Shown: piece after piece, positions 1 to 11,697 of the stretch
How the letters are laid out: the number at the start of each line of letters is the position of its first letter
Position numbering within the stretch: position 1 is the stretch's first letter
Made by a program: the position numbers and the translations under genes
NCBI GenBank assembly: GCA_964036315.1
Contig: OZ038488.1
Coordinates: 69,359,842 to 69,423,841 of the forward strand
DNA: 64,000 bases
Direction: 5' to 3'
From: Acanthosepion esculentum
Lineage: Eukaryota; Mollusca; Cephalopoda; Sepiida; Sepiidae
The notes under the pieces: model-generated
Told to the model about the DNA's origin: nothing
The model's input: only the letters and a program-made list of their open reading frames with translations
Database searches by the model: none

Positions 1-400
1 CCTTCATAAGTTAGCCGATTAACTTTTCAGCCCACCCTCGTAGATATATAGTCGGCACCCGCTCGCAACAGGATCGTCATCCTCTCTCCTTATCCCCTTT
101 CTCCCCTTCTGGTGGCGGAAGCAGAGATAGCCGTGAACGCCCAGTCTACTTCTGAAGAGTTGAAAGTAGGAGTCACAAACGAGTGTAGCTGGTGGATGCG
201 GCTTGGTGAGTCGTACCCTCTTGACAGCACGTCGCCGCAGTTACTGTTCGTGTTGACGGTTGGACTAGCAAGTCTCGTCCTCCACACACACACGGATGGT
301 CCTAAGTCATATATATATATATATATACCAATAATCGACGAACAGTGAGTGCGTGCGAGAGAGATATGAAGACTTAAATTATTACATATAGGTGGGGAGA
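1..400. other. Unassigned sequence
   Basis: No gene, RNA or repeat is recognised here apart from a short (AT)10 run at about 309-328. Short open frames occur on both strands, but their composition gives no hint of a protein family. Confidence 0.4.
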
Positions 401-424
401 TAGATAAATAAATATGAACAAATT

Positions 425-461
<37 letters not shown>
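401..461. repeat. Short GATA repeat with the GAACAAAT motif
   Basis: The sequence reads TATGAACAAATTTAG followed by about ten GATA units. It is a small relative of the large composite satellite at 1273-2497 and carries the same interrupting motif once. Confidence 0.85.
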
Positions 462-1272
462 CTTCCTACAGTAATGTTTAATAAGATTGTCTCGCACTAG
501 GTATTTACTTTGTCTCCCCACTAAGACGAGTTGTGACACAAGGTTTTTTTTAAGGTGAGGGCCCGAGGCGTACACCCGGGCCAGGAACAAAAATTGCCCG
601 CAGCCCCCGCAACCGTCGGTTGCGCTGGCCTCGGTACAAGCACCGATCCCTCTCTCTGGTTCAATGAGAGAGCGTGGCCTCGGGCAGATGTTCCCCAGGG
701 CTGGACACCTCTTAATATAATTTTCCTCAGTTGCGACTCTGTCCTTTGACGGAGTCGCCCCTGAGTGCACTCTGCTCAAAGACAAGACGCAACTGCTAGA
801 CGATAAATAGATGTGTTACAATTCCTCGCACAATATTACTACAATAGCGAATTTGACCCTTACTGAGTGTTGTCTCACTGGTTTTGTGGAATAAGAACCA
901 CGAGGCGATAAATAATTTGCAAACTCGCCTCTAAGATATTGGAACTGTAGTCCTTGAGCCAGACTAAGCTAAACGAACAGACCGGGATTAATTGGTAGAC
1001 TGTTATGACATGCATGAGACAATATTTTAATTTACAAAAATGCGTTAAATCGTCATCGACAAATGCAAGCAGACTGATACACTAGACCCAGTGTCTCCCG
1101 ACCATATGTTTAAAAAAACAGCGCAGAGCAAATCGCCAACTGAGCCATGTGAAATCCTAACGCACACTTGTTTATTAGATGTGCAACCAAGTGCTTGAAA
1201 TATAGAAACCAGGGTGGGTCAGACCACCATAACATCAGAACATGACGCACTCCGTTATCTTTACGTAACGAC
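462..1272. other. Unassigned sequence, GC-richer in its first half
   Basis: About 555-770 is visibly GC-richer than the surroundings, with short self-complementary stretches such as GGTGAGGGCCCGAGG. No open frame of convincing composition and no tRNA-like box pair is seen. Nothing is recognised from 770 to the start of the satellite. Confidence 0.35.
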
Positions 1273-1274
1273 TT

Positions 1275-1352
<78 letters not shown>

Positions 1353-1442
1353 GAATAGACTAAGATAGATAGATAGATATGAACAAATTTAGATAGATAG
1401 ATAGATAGATAGATATGAACAAATTGAGATATATATAGAGAG

Positions 1443-1473
<31 letters not shown>

Positions 1474-1499
1474 GAACAAATTGAGATATATATATAGAG

Positions 1500-1554
<55 letters not shown>

Positions 1555-1652
1555 GAACAAATTGAGATAGATAGATAGATATGAACAAATTGAGATAGAT
1601 AGATAGATATGAACAAATTGAGATAGATAGATAGATAGATATGAACAAATTG

Positions 1653-1693
<41 letters not shown>

Positions 1694-1756
1694 TGAACAA
1701 ATTGAGATAGATAGATATGAACAAATTGAGATAGATAGATAGATATGAACAAATTG

Positions 1757-1797
<41 letters not shown>

Positions 1798-2497
1798 TGA
1801 ACAAATTGAGATAGATAGATAGATAGATATGAACAAATTGAGATAGATAGATAGATATGAACAAATTGAGATAGATAGATAGATAGATATGAACAAATTG
1901 AGATAGATAGATAGATAGATATGAACAAATTGAGATAGATAGATAGATATGAACAAATTGAGATAGATAGATAGATAGATAGATATGAACAAATTGAGAT
2001 AGATAGATAGATAGATAGATAGATATGAACAAATTGAGATAGATAGATAGATAGATATGAACAAATTGAGATAGATAGATATGAACAAATTGAGATAGAT
2101 AGATAGATAGATAGATATGAACAAATTGAGATAGATAGATAGATAGATACGAACAAATTGAGATAGATAGATATGAACAAATTGAGATAGATAGATGGAT
2201 AGATAGATACGAACAAATTGAGATAGATAGATATGAACAAATTGAGATAGATAGATATAGATAGATATGAACAAATTGAGATAGATAGATAGATAGATAG
2301 ATATGAACAAATTGAGATAGATAGATAGATAGATAGATATGAACAAATTGAGATAGATAGATAGATAGATAGATATGAACAAATTGAGATAGATAGATAG
2401 ATAGATAGATATGAACAAATTGAGATAGATAGATAGATAGATAGATATGAACAAATGGAGATAGATAGATAGATAGATAGATATGAACAAATGGAGA
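1273..2497. repeat. Composite GATA satellite interrupted by a 16-bp motif
   Basis: A pure (GATA)n run at about 1275-1350 passes into an array where GATA runs alternate with the 16-bp interruption ATATGAACAAATTGAG, about 32 times. Every measured interval between interruptions is a multiple of 4 bp (24, 28, 32, 36, 52). The last seven, starting at 2267, 2303, 2339, 2375, 2411, 2447 and 2483, are exactly 36 bp apart, so this end has become a homogeneous higher-order repeat. The final two share an ATGGAG variant. On the minus strand GATA reads as an endless Tyr-Leu-Ser-Ile frame, which creates long spurious open frames in all phases. Confidence 0.95.
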
Positions 2498-4226
2498 TTA
2501 ATACATAATTAGACTGATTCTTGTTTTCCCTCTCGCGCGCGGTCGCTCGCTCTCTACCTTTATCTCTCCGATGATGAAACGCTGTGTTCGAAAATCAAAG
2601 GAGAATTTTGCTGTTCAAACAAGAGTAAAAATTAGAAAGATACAACAGGCATCAAAAGCTGTGTTTGCTGTGTTAGCGACATGAAGCCAACACTGAAGTG
2701 AAAATAGCTGCTACGTCTGAAGAGACAACAAAAACGATTACAACAACAACAACACAGCACTGGTTCCGTAATAACACCAGTCGGTAGGCGAACCGTAACA
2801 GTAGAGCTTTTCCATTCACAGAGGTCCGTTTAGTTGAGGCATGCGTCTTAATACAGTGATGCGACCCAGGTATATTTACCCGGCCTCCCCACTAAATGTG
2901 AAGAGTGCCATATACATACGTATGTATGGGCCAAGGACAAAATTGGTTGGAATCGCCGGGACTGGGCGTCTTCTCCCATCTCGATGGAAGAAGACGTCCA
3001 GACAATGAGGAGAAATGTTTACTCCACTTCCGGTACAAAAGTTAATTCCTGTGTCGAATTGGGTTAGTAATTTTTGTATTTACTTTCTTCTCATTGGTAG
3101 CATAACTGTTTTAATGGCCTTCATAAGCTATTCTCGCCATAAAAGAAACCATTCAGCAATTAGATTTCAAAATAAAATAAAATGGTACCCCCTTCTGTGC
3201 AGATTAGCTATCTGTGATTTTACTTACGCCCAGAAAATAAACAAATCGTTAGCGTTGAATAGAAATGGTCCCAAAGACAATTCGAATATGCCAAAGAAAT
3301 GTCGAAAATGCTTCCTTTTAAAATTTTCTTTCCTATTATCTGCTGATTGATTTCTATTTCATTGAAACGAGCCCCCCCCCTTCCCACATTCTTTGCCGTA
3401 GGGAGGTGAGAGGGTTTGTAAAATTAGCAAAATAATGGTTGCATATTTGAATACGTGTTTTGCTTTTCAGCCCGAGATTTCATGTTGGCGTGAATTTCTT
3501 GCCAACTTGAAGGTTGGCTTTGTTTTATCTTTTCGTTTTCGGCAGGGGTACAATATCGGCTAATTTTTTCTTCTTGGCGCCTGTTTACTTAGGAGAAGAA
3601 ACATTACCAAAGACATTTTTGTAACAAAAAAATAAAAGGAACCTATCCTTCTATCTCAGAGCGAACCTTGAAGAAATATTACATTTTCAACTGAAATTAT
3701 TTGACCTGTCTGCACATTCTGAAGACTTTTTATCTAATTTAAATGGATTTTTTTTATTATTATTACAGCAAAGTTGCCTTGAAACCAAGCAAGCATGATT
3801 TTTTATTATTCAAAAACCAGGTTTCAACTTTTTAGTTACTTTGTTCTACAAGTCGGAAAAAGATTTAATTTTCCTTGTTTAAATTTGTTCCTAACCCCCC
3901 ATCCCCACCTTGTCGAATATTATTACCGTAGTTTTTTTCTAGAGAAAAGACTACAATTATTTCATTTTATTATTTTTTTTTTTTTTTCTGTGAGTTGAAA
4001 TTTTTTTCGACACTTGTATTCATTTGAAATATATAACCATTTCATCTTCACGGGACCTTTTTCTTTTAACATTGGGATATCAACGCGAACCCATTGTGGC
4101 ACTGATTTCCCTTCAGTGTGAAGGTCTTTATAGAACGACTCTTCTCTTCTTTTTTTTTCTTTTCCTCTCTTCTTTTTTTGAAAGTTACCTTCCCATATTC
4201 CATTTGGCCATCCCCACACTACCTTA

Positions 4227-4229
<3 letters not shown>
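2498..4229. other. Unassigned sequence
   Basis: No transposon protein, tRNA-like promoter or inverted repeat is recognised. The sequence includes a C run near 3370 and T-rich stretches from 3740. A 111-codon open frame at 3015-3350 has no recognisable family and ordinary flanks, so I do not call it a gene. Confidence 0.35.

Positions 4230-4263
<34 letters not shown>
4230..4263. repeat. (TA)n microsatellite
   Basis: Uninterrupted TA dinucleotides of about 34 bp. Confidence 0.95.
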
Positions 4264-4265
<2 letters not shown>

Positions 4266-4862
4266 CAAAAACGGCTACCAATTTCGAGCGACACACTCCA
4301 CACTGTATTTTTTGTTTTTTTGGTTTTTATTTCTTATCAGCATGTCGGGTTTTCCAACCGACTAAAATATTCCTTTAAAGTTTCTTTTTTTTTCCTCAAT
4401 ATTTTATGGCGTCCACTCTGTTATACTTATTTTTAACATCTTTTAAGTGAAAAGGTGAAATTTCTCTAACAAGGAAAGAAAATTTCCGAATGCTTGCGTT
4501 ACTTGGATCAACGGTAAGAACGATTCTTCTCTTAGTCACATAACTTTTTTTTACTAAAAAGCATATCGGGCAAACATGGCTAAACCTGTCCGCAATAAGA
4601 TGGAGTGTCAAATGGACAGTTTTTCCAGTGACACCGCTTTTTAAGCTACCTTCACTCTTCGACAAAAAAAATGTGTAAATTCACTTTCATTATATTTAGG
4701 TTTTATTATAATTCTAATCATCACTTCAAAACAAATCATTGCCGAAAAGTGAAGGTAGTTAAGAACTGTCATTGAAAAAAAAAATTTGATACTGTCTTAT
4801 TGCAGACACGTTTGTTCAGGTTTGCTGTATATTGTCATAATTGTTCTATTTTATTAGTTACG
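4264..4862. other. Unassigned sequence
   Basis: AT-rich. One minus-strand open frame (4396-4665) holds a lone Cys-Pro-Ile-Cys but no full zinc-finger pattern. Nothing else is recognised. Confidence 0.35.
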
Positions 4863-5172
4863 TAGAATCGGAAAGAAATAGTTGAAATTTCGAAAACCTA
4901 TAATGTGGAAAGTAGGACTGGAAAATTTGTCACTCACAGGATATAGTGAAAGATGGACAGAGGGGAAAAAAAGTAACCTACATAACGAGCTTGAGCAATT
5001 GGGTGGCAAAACAGGGATTCGGAGGGATAGCAAAATGACAAACGTTGCTAAGAGCTACAAAGGATATGAAGTTGTGGAGAGCCATGTTCACCTATGTCTT
5101 GAAAGGCACAAGAGCTTATCTAATAATTTTTTATCATATGTATTTACGTTGTATCGACAAAACATCATTTAG
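4863..5172 (+). pseudogene. RTE-like LINE, reverse transcriptase 3' tail fragment
   Basis: The reading frame contains WKVGLENLSLTGYSE and later KMTNVAKSYKGYEVVESH. This matches the C-terminal tail typical of RTE-type endonuclease/reverse-transcriptase ORFs in molluscs, which reads roughly MRKEGLENLTLTGHIEG and ends with a LLRATKDRKLWRAMI-like stretch. Only this tail is present; no catalytic palm or endonuclease domain is seen. The open stretch runs to a stop at 5170. Related pieces lie at 21.2, 28.4, 33.3, 44.3 and 58.6 kb. The family assignment is from memory of such tails, not from a search. Confidence 0.75.
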
Positions 5173-5399
5173 GTTTTCGGTAACATCTACGGTTTCAGGT
5201 ATCGGCTAGTATCCTTAGACCCATATACAACTCGGATAATGGGGGACTATTCTACTTCCCCATAATTACGTTATACATATTTACTTAGTTTAGTCTGGTA
5301 GAAGGTAGTAAATAAGGAGAGATGGTGTTGGAAAACTTTCCCAGTGTCACTCTTCTGCCTGTCTACATAAAAAAAAATGCCATGAATACGTCGCTTATT

Positions 5400-5506
5400 T
5401 TCCTGGCTATGGGTTAAATAGCGGAGTAGATTGAGCTCTCTAGGCTTAGATGACATCAAGAACAGGGACTACTCTGAATTCAAAAACCGTAAATGAGAAG
5501 CCACTC

Positions 5507-5550
<44 letters not shown>

Positions 5551-5600
5551 AGATAATAAAGAAAAGGAACCCGTGGAGGGCCACGATCACCTACGTTCTG
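5400..5600 (+). repeat. SINE family B, 3' body fragment with a (TA)n array
   Basis: The string CTATGGGTTAAATAGC followed by CTCTGAATTCAAAA matches the body of the SINE copy at 13,565-13,795. A (TA)n array at 5510-5546 interrupts the copy. Confidence 0.6.
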
Positions 5601-5949
5601 AAGAACGATAACAATAAATAAATATATAAACGTGGGACAAAATAATCGTGTCATAGAGAAAATTATTAAAAAATTACAAACGTGATGCACTAAATAAGAA
5701 CGATGCGGAGGGTGTGGGGAGAAATAATCAGACCGGAACTTATATTTGGCACACAAGATAAGTCCCTATAATCTTCACAAAAATATTTGTAATATTGCCG
5801 CTTATTAAGCAACGGGACGATGGAATATATCAACAAAGATTTATCCTGACAATAATTCCATGTATTAAAAATATTGAGTATAAAATTAAATTAAATACAA
5901 TTTTATTCTTGTAATTTCGACATTTTAATATAAATTTGCTATTATCTTA

Positions 5950-6185
5950 TAATAAATAGATGTGCGGTTATCGACCCCGGAAAGTAAGATCTGAGTGCCG
6001 AGTTCAATTCCCAGCTGAGTGTGTTTTGTTCGCTTTCACAAAAGAATCATGGGAAAGGTATGAATATCTTTCCTCACCCTAGCAACTCCGGCCCGTAAAA
6101 ACGTATTTATGTTTCGAAACCATTCAACACCGAATGTGGTAAGGCTATGACCCTACACTTCGCAGGGAAGTCAACAGGGTCAACA
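5950..6185 (+). repeat. SINE family B, diverged copy with a B box
   Basis: GAGTTCAATTCCCAG fits a tRNA-type Pol III B box. It is followed by CATGGGAAAGGTATGAAT, the same body motif seen at 9.93-10.1 and 13.57-13.8 kb. The tRNA-like head upstream is degraded. Confidence 0.65.
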
Positions 6186-6189
6186 TACA

Positions 6190-8340
6190 TGCAATGGCCG
6201 ACTATTACTCGTTTAGTTTTTTGTTTATATATTATCATGTATGCATTTTATATCAAACTAGCTTAAAAGCCGCCCTATCGGTTGGCATTTAAGCTAGATC
6301 CTGCAGAGGGCTCTTGATTGGGCCTTCGTCACAAAGGTTAGGGAGGAGTAGATGCTATAAGCAACAATAAACTACAGAAGAATTCAAAATTGATCGCAGC
6401 ATTTAAGTATTGCATTAATATTTAAGCTTACCTTTTAAAAGTTCAACGATAATTCTTCTGCCGCCACTTAATTTAAAGACAATTTGATTTGCGTAGGTCC
6501 TTACTTTCCGTACAGACAATTATTTTTATTTCATGGGTGACTTTCGATGGATTTCGCAATTAATTTAAATTATTTCAAAATTTATTTCCAAGTTATAGAA
6601 ATTGTCATCGTACAAAAAAAATTCGTCGCAAAAAATCACGTAAAAAAAAAAAAAAAAAAATCTGAAAACTCGAAAATTTCAGAATTGCTGGTCGGGATCC
6701 GACTCGGGATGTTTTTAATTTGCTCACGCATTCCGCCTGATATTAAAATGGTATTTTGGGCTACGGCCTCTAAGAGTAAAGTTGATAAAGTGTGACAGTG
6801 ACATTCACTTTTATTATATAGAAGTAAATTACGTTTTAGGGAACAGTTGTAATGACAAATATAACAACCTGATAACTATACACGTGGCAGTTAAGAATAA
6901 ATTCAAAGAACAAGAAGATTCTTTAGCGTATACACAGCAGTGTCAATGTAAACAGTTGATTAAAAAATAAGTTTTCTTCTCTTCACAAAAAAAAAAAGTT
7001 TTGAACTCTGTTGGTCTTTTCTACTCCAACCGCCATATTTAATTGACCTTGCATCGACTGATTACCTTTTTCGATCACTGCAAAACACCTTGATGGGTAC
7101 AACTTTGTCTTATGAAAAGCAAATTCAAGAGATCATTAAACTTTTTCGCGACAAAACCTGCGGAATTTTATTCAAAATATATTGAAGAGCTGCCGGATAA
7201 GCGGCAAGAAGCCACTGCAAATAATGATGAACATGTAAGTGAATAACATATAACTGTACTTTATTATATGAAGAATAATTTTGGTAAACAAAAAACGGTA
7301 ATTATTTATAACTAAACCTAATATCTATAAGATTATGGTTTTGCTCGTGTGCTAATGCACATACGCCTCTCCATCTAGAAGGAAAATGTTTTTGGAGTAT
7401 TTTTTTCCTTGGGACCGTTCGAAGTATAATGTACGCAGGGCTCGTTTAAGAGTAGGCGGCAAAAAGAAAACAGTAAAATGAAAAGAAAAAAAGGAAATCA
7501 AACGAAAAAGAAAGCAAGAAATAGAAAAACAAAAGAAAGTTTTGATAACCCCAGGATTGTTTGTAATCATTGTGATTTTACACGGCACACTGCTCTAACG
7601 GCTTTTACCTCTCGTTCCACGAAGCCCTCCTGCCAACAATAAACCCGACAGCAGGCCATTTCACAAAAACAGGCAAGATGACATCTATAAACACAACTGG
7701 ATATTAGCTCTTTATGTAAGCAATCCAACTTGAAGTAAAATCAAATCAAGTTATAAGAGGAATTAAAATAATTAGTCTAAACATTTTAGACACAGTAAGT
7801 GTAAAAATATTAATAGATAACATTGTGTAACACAATTTTTCTCCTTGGGTAGCAACTTTTATTTCTTATCTGCTTTCGCCTATAAAGTATGAAAAATGGC
7901 TAATATCTCCTTCAAATTTTGCTTTTGTGACCAAGATAATGGATATTTAAGAAATTTACCCATTCCCATTGGGAAAATTGGCGAATGTGAACATTCTCGT
8001 TCACGCATAATAGGAATAAAACGACGTATAACTAAAAAGTAGGATTTATAGACACAGCGAAATGCATCTGCCGGAACCTCTTGATGCCATCTGTGACGAA
8101 TGCATCTATCAACGACGACTTGTTTGCGCTTGAACTTTGCAAAGATGCAGCTTCCTAGAAACGCCTACCTGGTCGATAACATCAAGAAATCATCTCGACG
8201 AACAAATCATCCAAAGTGAGATCTAAACCCAAGTTTCATGGTCAGAAAAATAACTAGTATTAAAATGGTAGTAATTGTACAAATAATTCATCCTGTTTGG
8301 ACTTAATCTTAGCCTCATGTAGAACACATACATACGATCG
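6190..8340. other. Unassigned sequence
   Basis: Mostly AT-rich single-copy-looking sequence, with A runs near 6640-6660 and 6988. No transposon protein, paired inverted repeat or tRNA-like unit was recognised. Confidence 0.35.
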
Positions 8341-8350
8341 ATAGCGAAAG

Positions 8351-8860
8351 ATGCTGGGGAAAATGATCACTACCCTGTACTGCACCAGCAAGTACCTGAT
8401 TCCTCCTCCTCCTCCTCCTATCCTCTACCTTTACAAGAGCCATATCAGACCGAAAATGGGGCACTGCTGCCATATATGGGCGGGAGCTGCCCAGTTTTCA
8501 CTTTCCATTCTCGATAGAGTCCAAAAGCGTCTCCCCGTCCTTGTAGGCGACGAATATTTCCGTTCTGCGACTTCTTTAACACAGACGAGACGTTTCAAGC
8601 TTCTTGCGACTCTGTCGCTATTTCCATGGTGACTGCTCAGAAGAATTACTCTTGTTCCACCAGTTCTAACCTTCACGGCTAAGACCTGCCATGCGACGCA
8701 GATTGCAGCGAACCACCCTCATTCCCTTCATAATGCCCTGGTGAGACGTAATTTCCACTCGAACAGCTTCTTCACACGAACCTTGTGGAAGTGACTCCTA
8801 AAAGGCTACTTCCCCGATCACTACAATCTTAACCTGTTCAATTCTAGGGTTAACCGTTAA
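8351..8860 (+). pseudogene. CR1/Jockey-like LINE, reverse transcriptase C-terminal fragment
   Basis: The frame reads LYLYKSHIRPKMGHCCHIW, then ILDRVQKRL and TRRFKLLATLSLF. This is the conserved block after the catalytic palm of CR1/Jockey-clade reverse transcriptases, usually written as LYxxxIRPxxEYCxHIWxGA, LDxVQxR and HRRxVASLxLFY. After FPW the frame breaks; the following YFHGDCSEEL-like segment lies in another frame, so a frameshift is present. A proline-codon (CCT)n run sits at 8400-8418. Part of the same protein segment recurs on the minus strand at 42.35-43.06 kb. Confidence 0.85.
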
Positions 8861-8863
8861 AAT

Positions 8864-8868
<5 letters not shown>

Positions 8869-8901
<33 letters not shown>

Positions 8902-9124
8902 GAAAATGGGCTAAGTCCAACTATTATATTAATATATTTTTTGTTTATACATTATTTTATAGATACAAATATTTAAGTAAAAGCTCTGTTTGTAATAAGC
9001 AGTATTAACAAGATTTACCCGCCTGAATGTCCAAGAAACCTTAAAGAAAATGTGTGTCCTCCGCAACCGCCATTTACTTAAATATTTGTATCTATAAAAA
9101 TAAACAATTAACAAAAAATATAAT

Positions 9125-9184
<60 letters not shown>
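8869..9184. repeat. Fold-back copy of SINE family C between two (TA)n arrays
   Basis: Between (TA)n arrays (8869-8900 and 9129-9184) lies a minus-oriented SINE C 3' region. It contains AAATATTTAAGTAAAAGCTC, TTTACCCGCCTGAATG and a TCCTCCGCAACCGCC stretch. It then switches to the same tail on the plus strand (TTACTTAAATATTTGTATC). The two tails pair as an inverted repeat, so the element would fold into a hairpin with TA arrays at its base. Confidence 0.75.
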
Positions 9185-9186
<2 letters not shown>

Positions 9187-9344
9187 ATACCAAAGTTAAT
9201 TACAATAAAATTCTACTTTCCTCGAGAAATGTCTTACTTTTCGAATTTTCTGGGAGAAAGTGATTTTATTTTCAGCCTTATACCCTGTGTTTAACATTGT
9301 TTTATCTTAAAAAAATTGTTCTCGTGCACGAAGTATTTTTTCTG

Positions 9345-9550
9345 TGTGTATGTGTGTGTGTGTATATATATATATTTCATTCTGCAGATAATAAATCATT
9401 TTAGCAACATTTATTGCAAAACTTCTACAAATATTTTTAATATTTTGGGCAAAGATCATAAAATTCCATGAAAGAAGAAGAAGAAGAAGTATAATAATAA
9501 TTATTATTAGTAGTAATAATAGTAGTTGTTGTCAGTAGTAGTCGTCGTCT
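9345..9550. repeat. (GT)n/(TA)n and trinucleotide microsatellites
   Basis: Short GT and TA runs at about 9345-9376, then GAA, TAA/TTA, AGT and GTC trinucleotide runs from about 9472 to 9550. Confidence 0.85.
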
Positions 9551-9551
9551 A

Positions 9552-9790
9552 TGGGTCGTGAACGAGTTGACAAACGAACCGGTAGAACTCATTTCACTCC
9601 ATCGAAATCATGAGTTCAATTCCTGGGTAATAGAGAGACAAAAGGTCCTATGATGAAGAACTGACAGTTAGGAGTTCTGAATTTCGATAACAGGCAAAGA
9701 AACGAAATTCTCTGAAGATAGCAAATGTGACAAACATTTGAGCAAGACTGAGGCCAACTTGTTTTGGTAAGGACAATAACGTTGAAGAAA
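9552..9790 (+). repeat. SINE-like segment with a B box
   Basis: ATGAGTTCAATTCCTGGG has the form of a Pol III B box, and an imperfect head precedes it. I do not see a second copy in this window, so the family is unassigned and could also be a decayed tRNA pseudogene. Confidence 0.4.
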
Positions 9791-9925
9791 CTGGTCTGAA
9801 ATGTATATTAGTAAGAAACTAATCACTATCTATTTGCTTTGTACATTTGGCTTGTTTATATCTATTAGTTTTCATTTATATCCCATTACTACAAGTACGA
9901 AGCTGTTTTGAATTTCTTAAATTAT

Positions 9926-10100
9926 GTATAGTGGCTCGGATTGAGGAATCGGAGAGCCGAGTTCGAATACCAGTCGAGTTCATTGCATTCAATTACGTGC
10001 TAATACCCTCGGGAAAGGTATGAATCCATCTCTTCTCCATCCCCATCCCAACAGCTATGGGTAGGTATCAAGACAGACTGGATCCTATAACCTATTTAGT
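9926..10100 (+). repeat. SINE family B copy
   Basis: The head reads GTGGCTCGGATTGAGGAATC and GAGCCGAGTTCGAATACC (B box). The body reads TACCCTCGGGAAAGGTATG and AACAGCTATGGGTAGG. It is closely similar to the copy at 13,565-13,795. Confidence 0.85.
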
Positions 10101-10374
10101 ATGTAGGCAAATGAAAAACTTTGAATTCGAAATCCAACTTGGAGATGGTTGGGTTCCGTCAGCCTATCTTGCTCAGGAAACACAACTGCTGCTGCAGTAC
10201 GTGTTGTGCGCCAATGACTCTATGGGTTTTTCCATCATTACATATTTCATTATCTTTTGTGCTGCTCTACCGATTAGTAGTCATTGCAATTTATTGTAAC
10301 GTCGAGGAAATTGCTTCTCTTGGCTATTAAATTAAGTTGTTACGGAAAACCGAAATGACAAATATTACAAGTTT

Positions 10375-10740
10375 CCATATTGTATTCTATGCATGGCCGT
10401 CTTAGGAGATTTTTGTGGCCTAGCATACGTGCTGATTCCATAAGTTTAAATACTTGACTACTACAGTGGTGAACACAAACTTGGAGAGTTGAGTTAAAGA
10501 GAAATAACTAAGACATTCGGAAGAGGTGCGGCACGTGGAACTAAAACAATCTATTCCGTTGGAGAAAATAAATGGTTCAGTTGGAAACTTCAATCACCTG
10601 AAGAAGGCCGGAGCTTACAACGGCCGAAACGTCGTGAATACAGTAACAAAGATGCCGACAACAGTCCGAACAATGTAAAAAAAATTAACCAGTAACTATG
10701 TCCTAGACTCCATTATGATCCACGCCAGAAATATGACAAA
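10375..10740 (+). repeat. SINE family D copy
   Basis: A degraded tRNA-like head (TTGTGGCCTAGCATACG) is followed by a body and the 3' motif CACCTGAAGAAGGCCGG ... GGCCGAAACGTCGTGAAT. A close copy lies at 18,595-18,960, and a fold-back copy of the same family at 40,721-41,135. The 3' stem (CTGAAGA, paired GGCC arms, GAAACGTC, then GTG) resembles a minimal hammerhead layout. Confidence 0.8.
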
Positions 10741-10744
10741 AAAA

Positions 10745-11260
10745 TCAATTATTATTATTATTGTCTAGATGCTTTACACTTTTTATTACAGCAATTTTTA
10801 CATTCTTCGTTAAATCCAAAGAATTCGGCGTCTGTCACTTTCCCAACGCAGTAGCGTAGCTTCCCTCTGCCTTTTTTTATAAATACTTTCATGGTAATTG
10901 TTCTGATGAGCTTTTCTCTTTCGTACCTCGCCTTTATGAATTTAAGCGCAGTACTAGATTGGCAGCTAGGTCTCACCATTTTACAACTTAAATTCCTAGC
11001 AATGTAACTGTGAGCGCTATGCTAATAATTTCTTCTCTCTCTCACTTGTGAAACTCTCTTCCGGTTTCTTGCTTTCCTGTCAACTTTAATGCTCAAAGAA
11101 TTTATTGCAACGTCAATCGTCATCTGCGGTCTCCTTGAATCCTGTTCTTTTATTGTTCTCTCTCCTTAATAATGCTTTTTTTCGGACTTTTTCACTTTCA
11201 ATAACTCCCTGTGTCTTAGTTGCTTTATCGCCTTGTTCGAGCTGAAACGATTAATAAATA
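10745..11260 (+). pseudogene. CR1-like LINE, 3' coding tail and 3' UTR
   Basis: Broken frames recall the CR1 C-terminus, for example ACTTTCCCAACGCAGTAGCG for HCRSVASL in the sister copy and SCFPVNF further on. The 3' end TGTGTCTTAGTTGCTTTATC ... AAACGATTAATAAATAAA is shared with 16.65, 19.45, 34.57 and 41.45 kb. The whole SINE D plus LINE tail unit (10,375-11,260) is repeated at 18,595-19,480 in the same order and orientation. Several indels separate the two, so neither is functional. Confidence 0.75.
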
Positions 11261-11503
11261 AATAAATAAAAGTAATAATAAATAAATAAACTAAAATTCA
11301 AAGTAAACTTCGAACAAGACCTCAATTCGCATTTAGTCATACACACACACATTATGTGTACATATGGTCATCAACATAAATGTAATTTAATTTATATATA
11401 TGTGTACGTGCGTACTAGCACTCGCTGGTCTTTCAAAATTTGCAATCGACATAACAATATTTTACATTTGTTACTATCTGGACAGTAGTTACACACACAC
11501 ACA

Positions 11504-11508
<5 letters not shown>

Positions 11509-11558
<50 letters not shown>
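11509..11558. repeat. (TA)n microsatellite
   Basis: About 50 bp of TA, preceded by a short (CA)n run. Confidence 0.95.
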
Positions 11559-11561
<3 letters not shown>

Positions 11562-11697
11562 CTAGGGTAGTACTCAGAGTAATGCGTTCTTATTTACTAT
11601 GTTGGCTTCCGACGTCAGAAGTAGGGATTGAACCTTCCCACCAATAAACTAATATTTTTGTCTTGTTTCTAGTAACAACTGAGCGACAGTCTTGTAA

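Noticed and set aside
1235..2490. Three overlapping minus-strand open frames of 265-376 codons rich in Ile-Tyr-Leu-Ser
   Set aside because: They are translations of the GATA satellite, which has no stop codon in any minus frame; not proteins.
1360..2490. Regularly spaced repeat units resembling a CRISPR array
   Set aside because: The spacers are simple GATA repeats rather than unique sequences, and the genome is eukaryotic.
3015..3350. 111-codon open frame starting with ATG
   Set aside because: No recognised family, no promoter or splice context, and length compatible with chance.
4396..4665. Minus frame with Cys-Pro-Ile-Cys, possible zinc finger
   Set aside because: Only one Cys pair and no matching His pair at C2H2 spacing.
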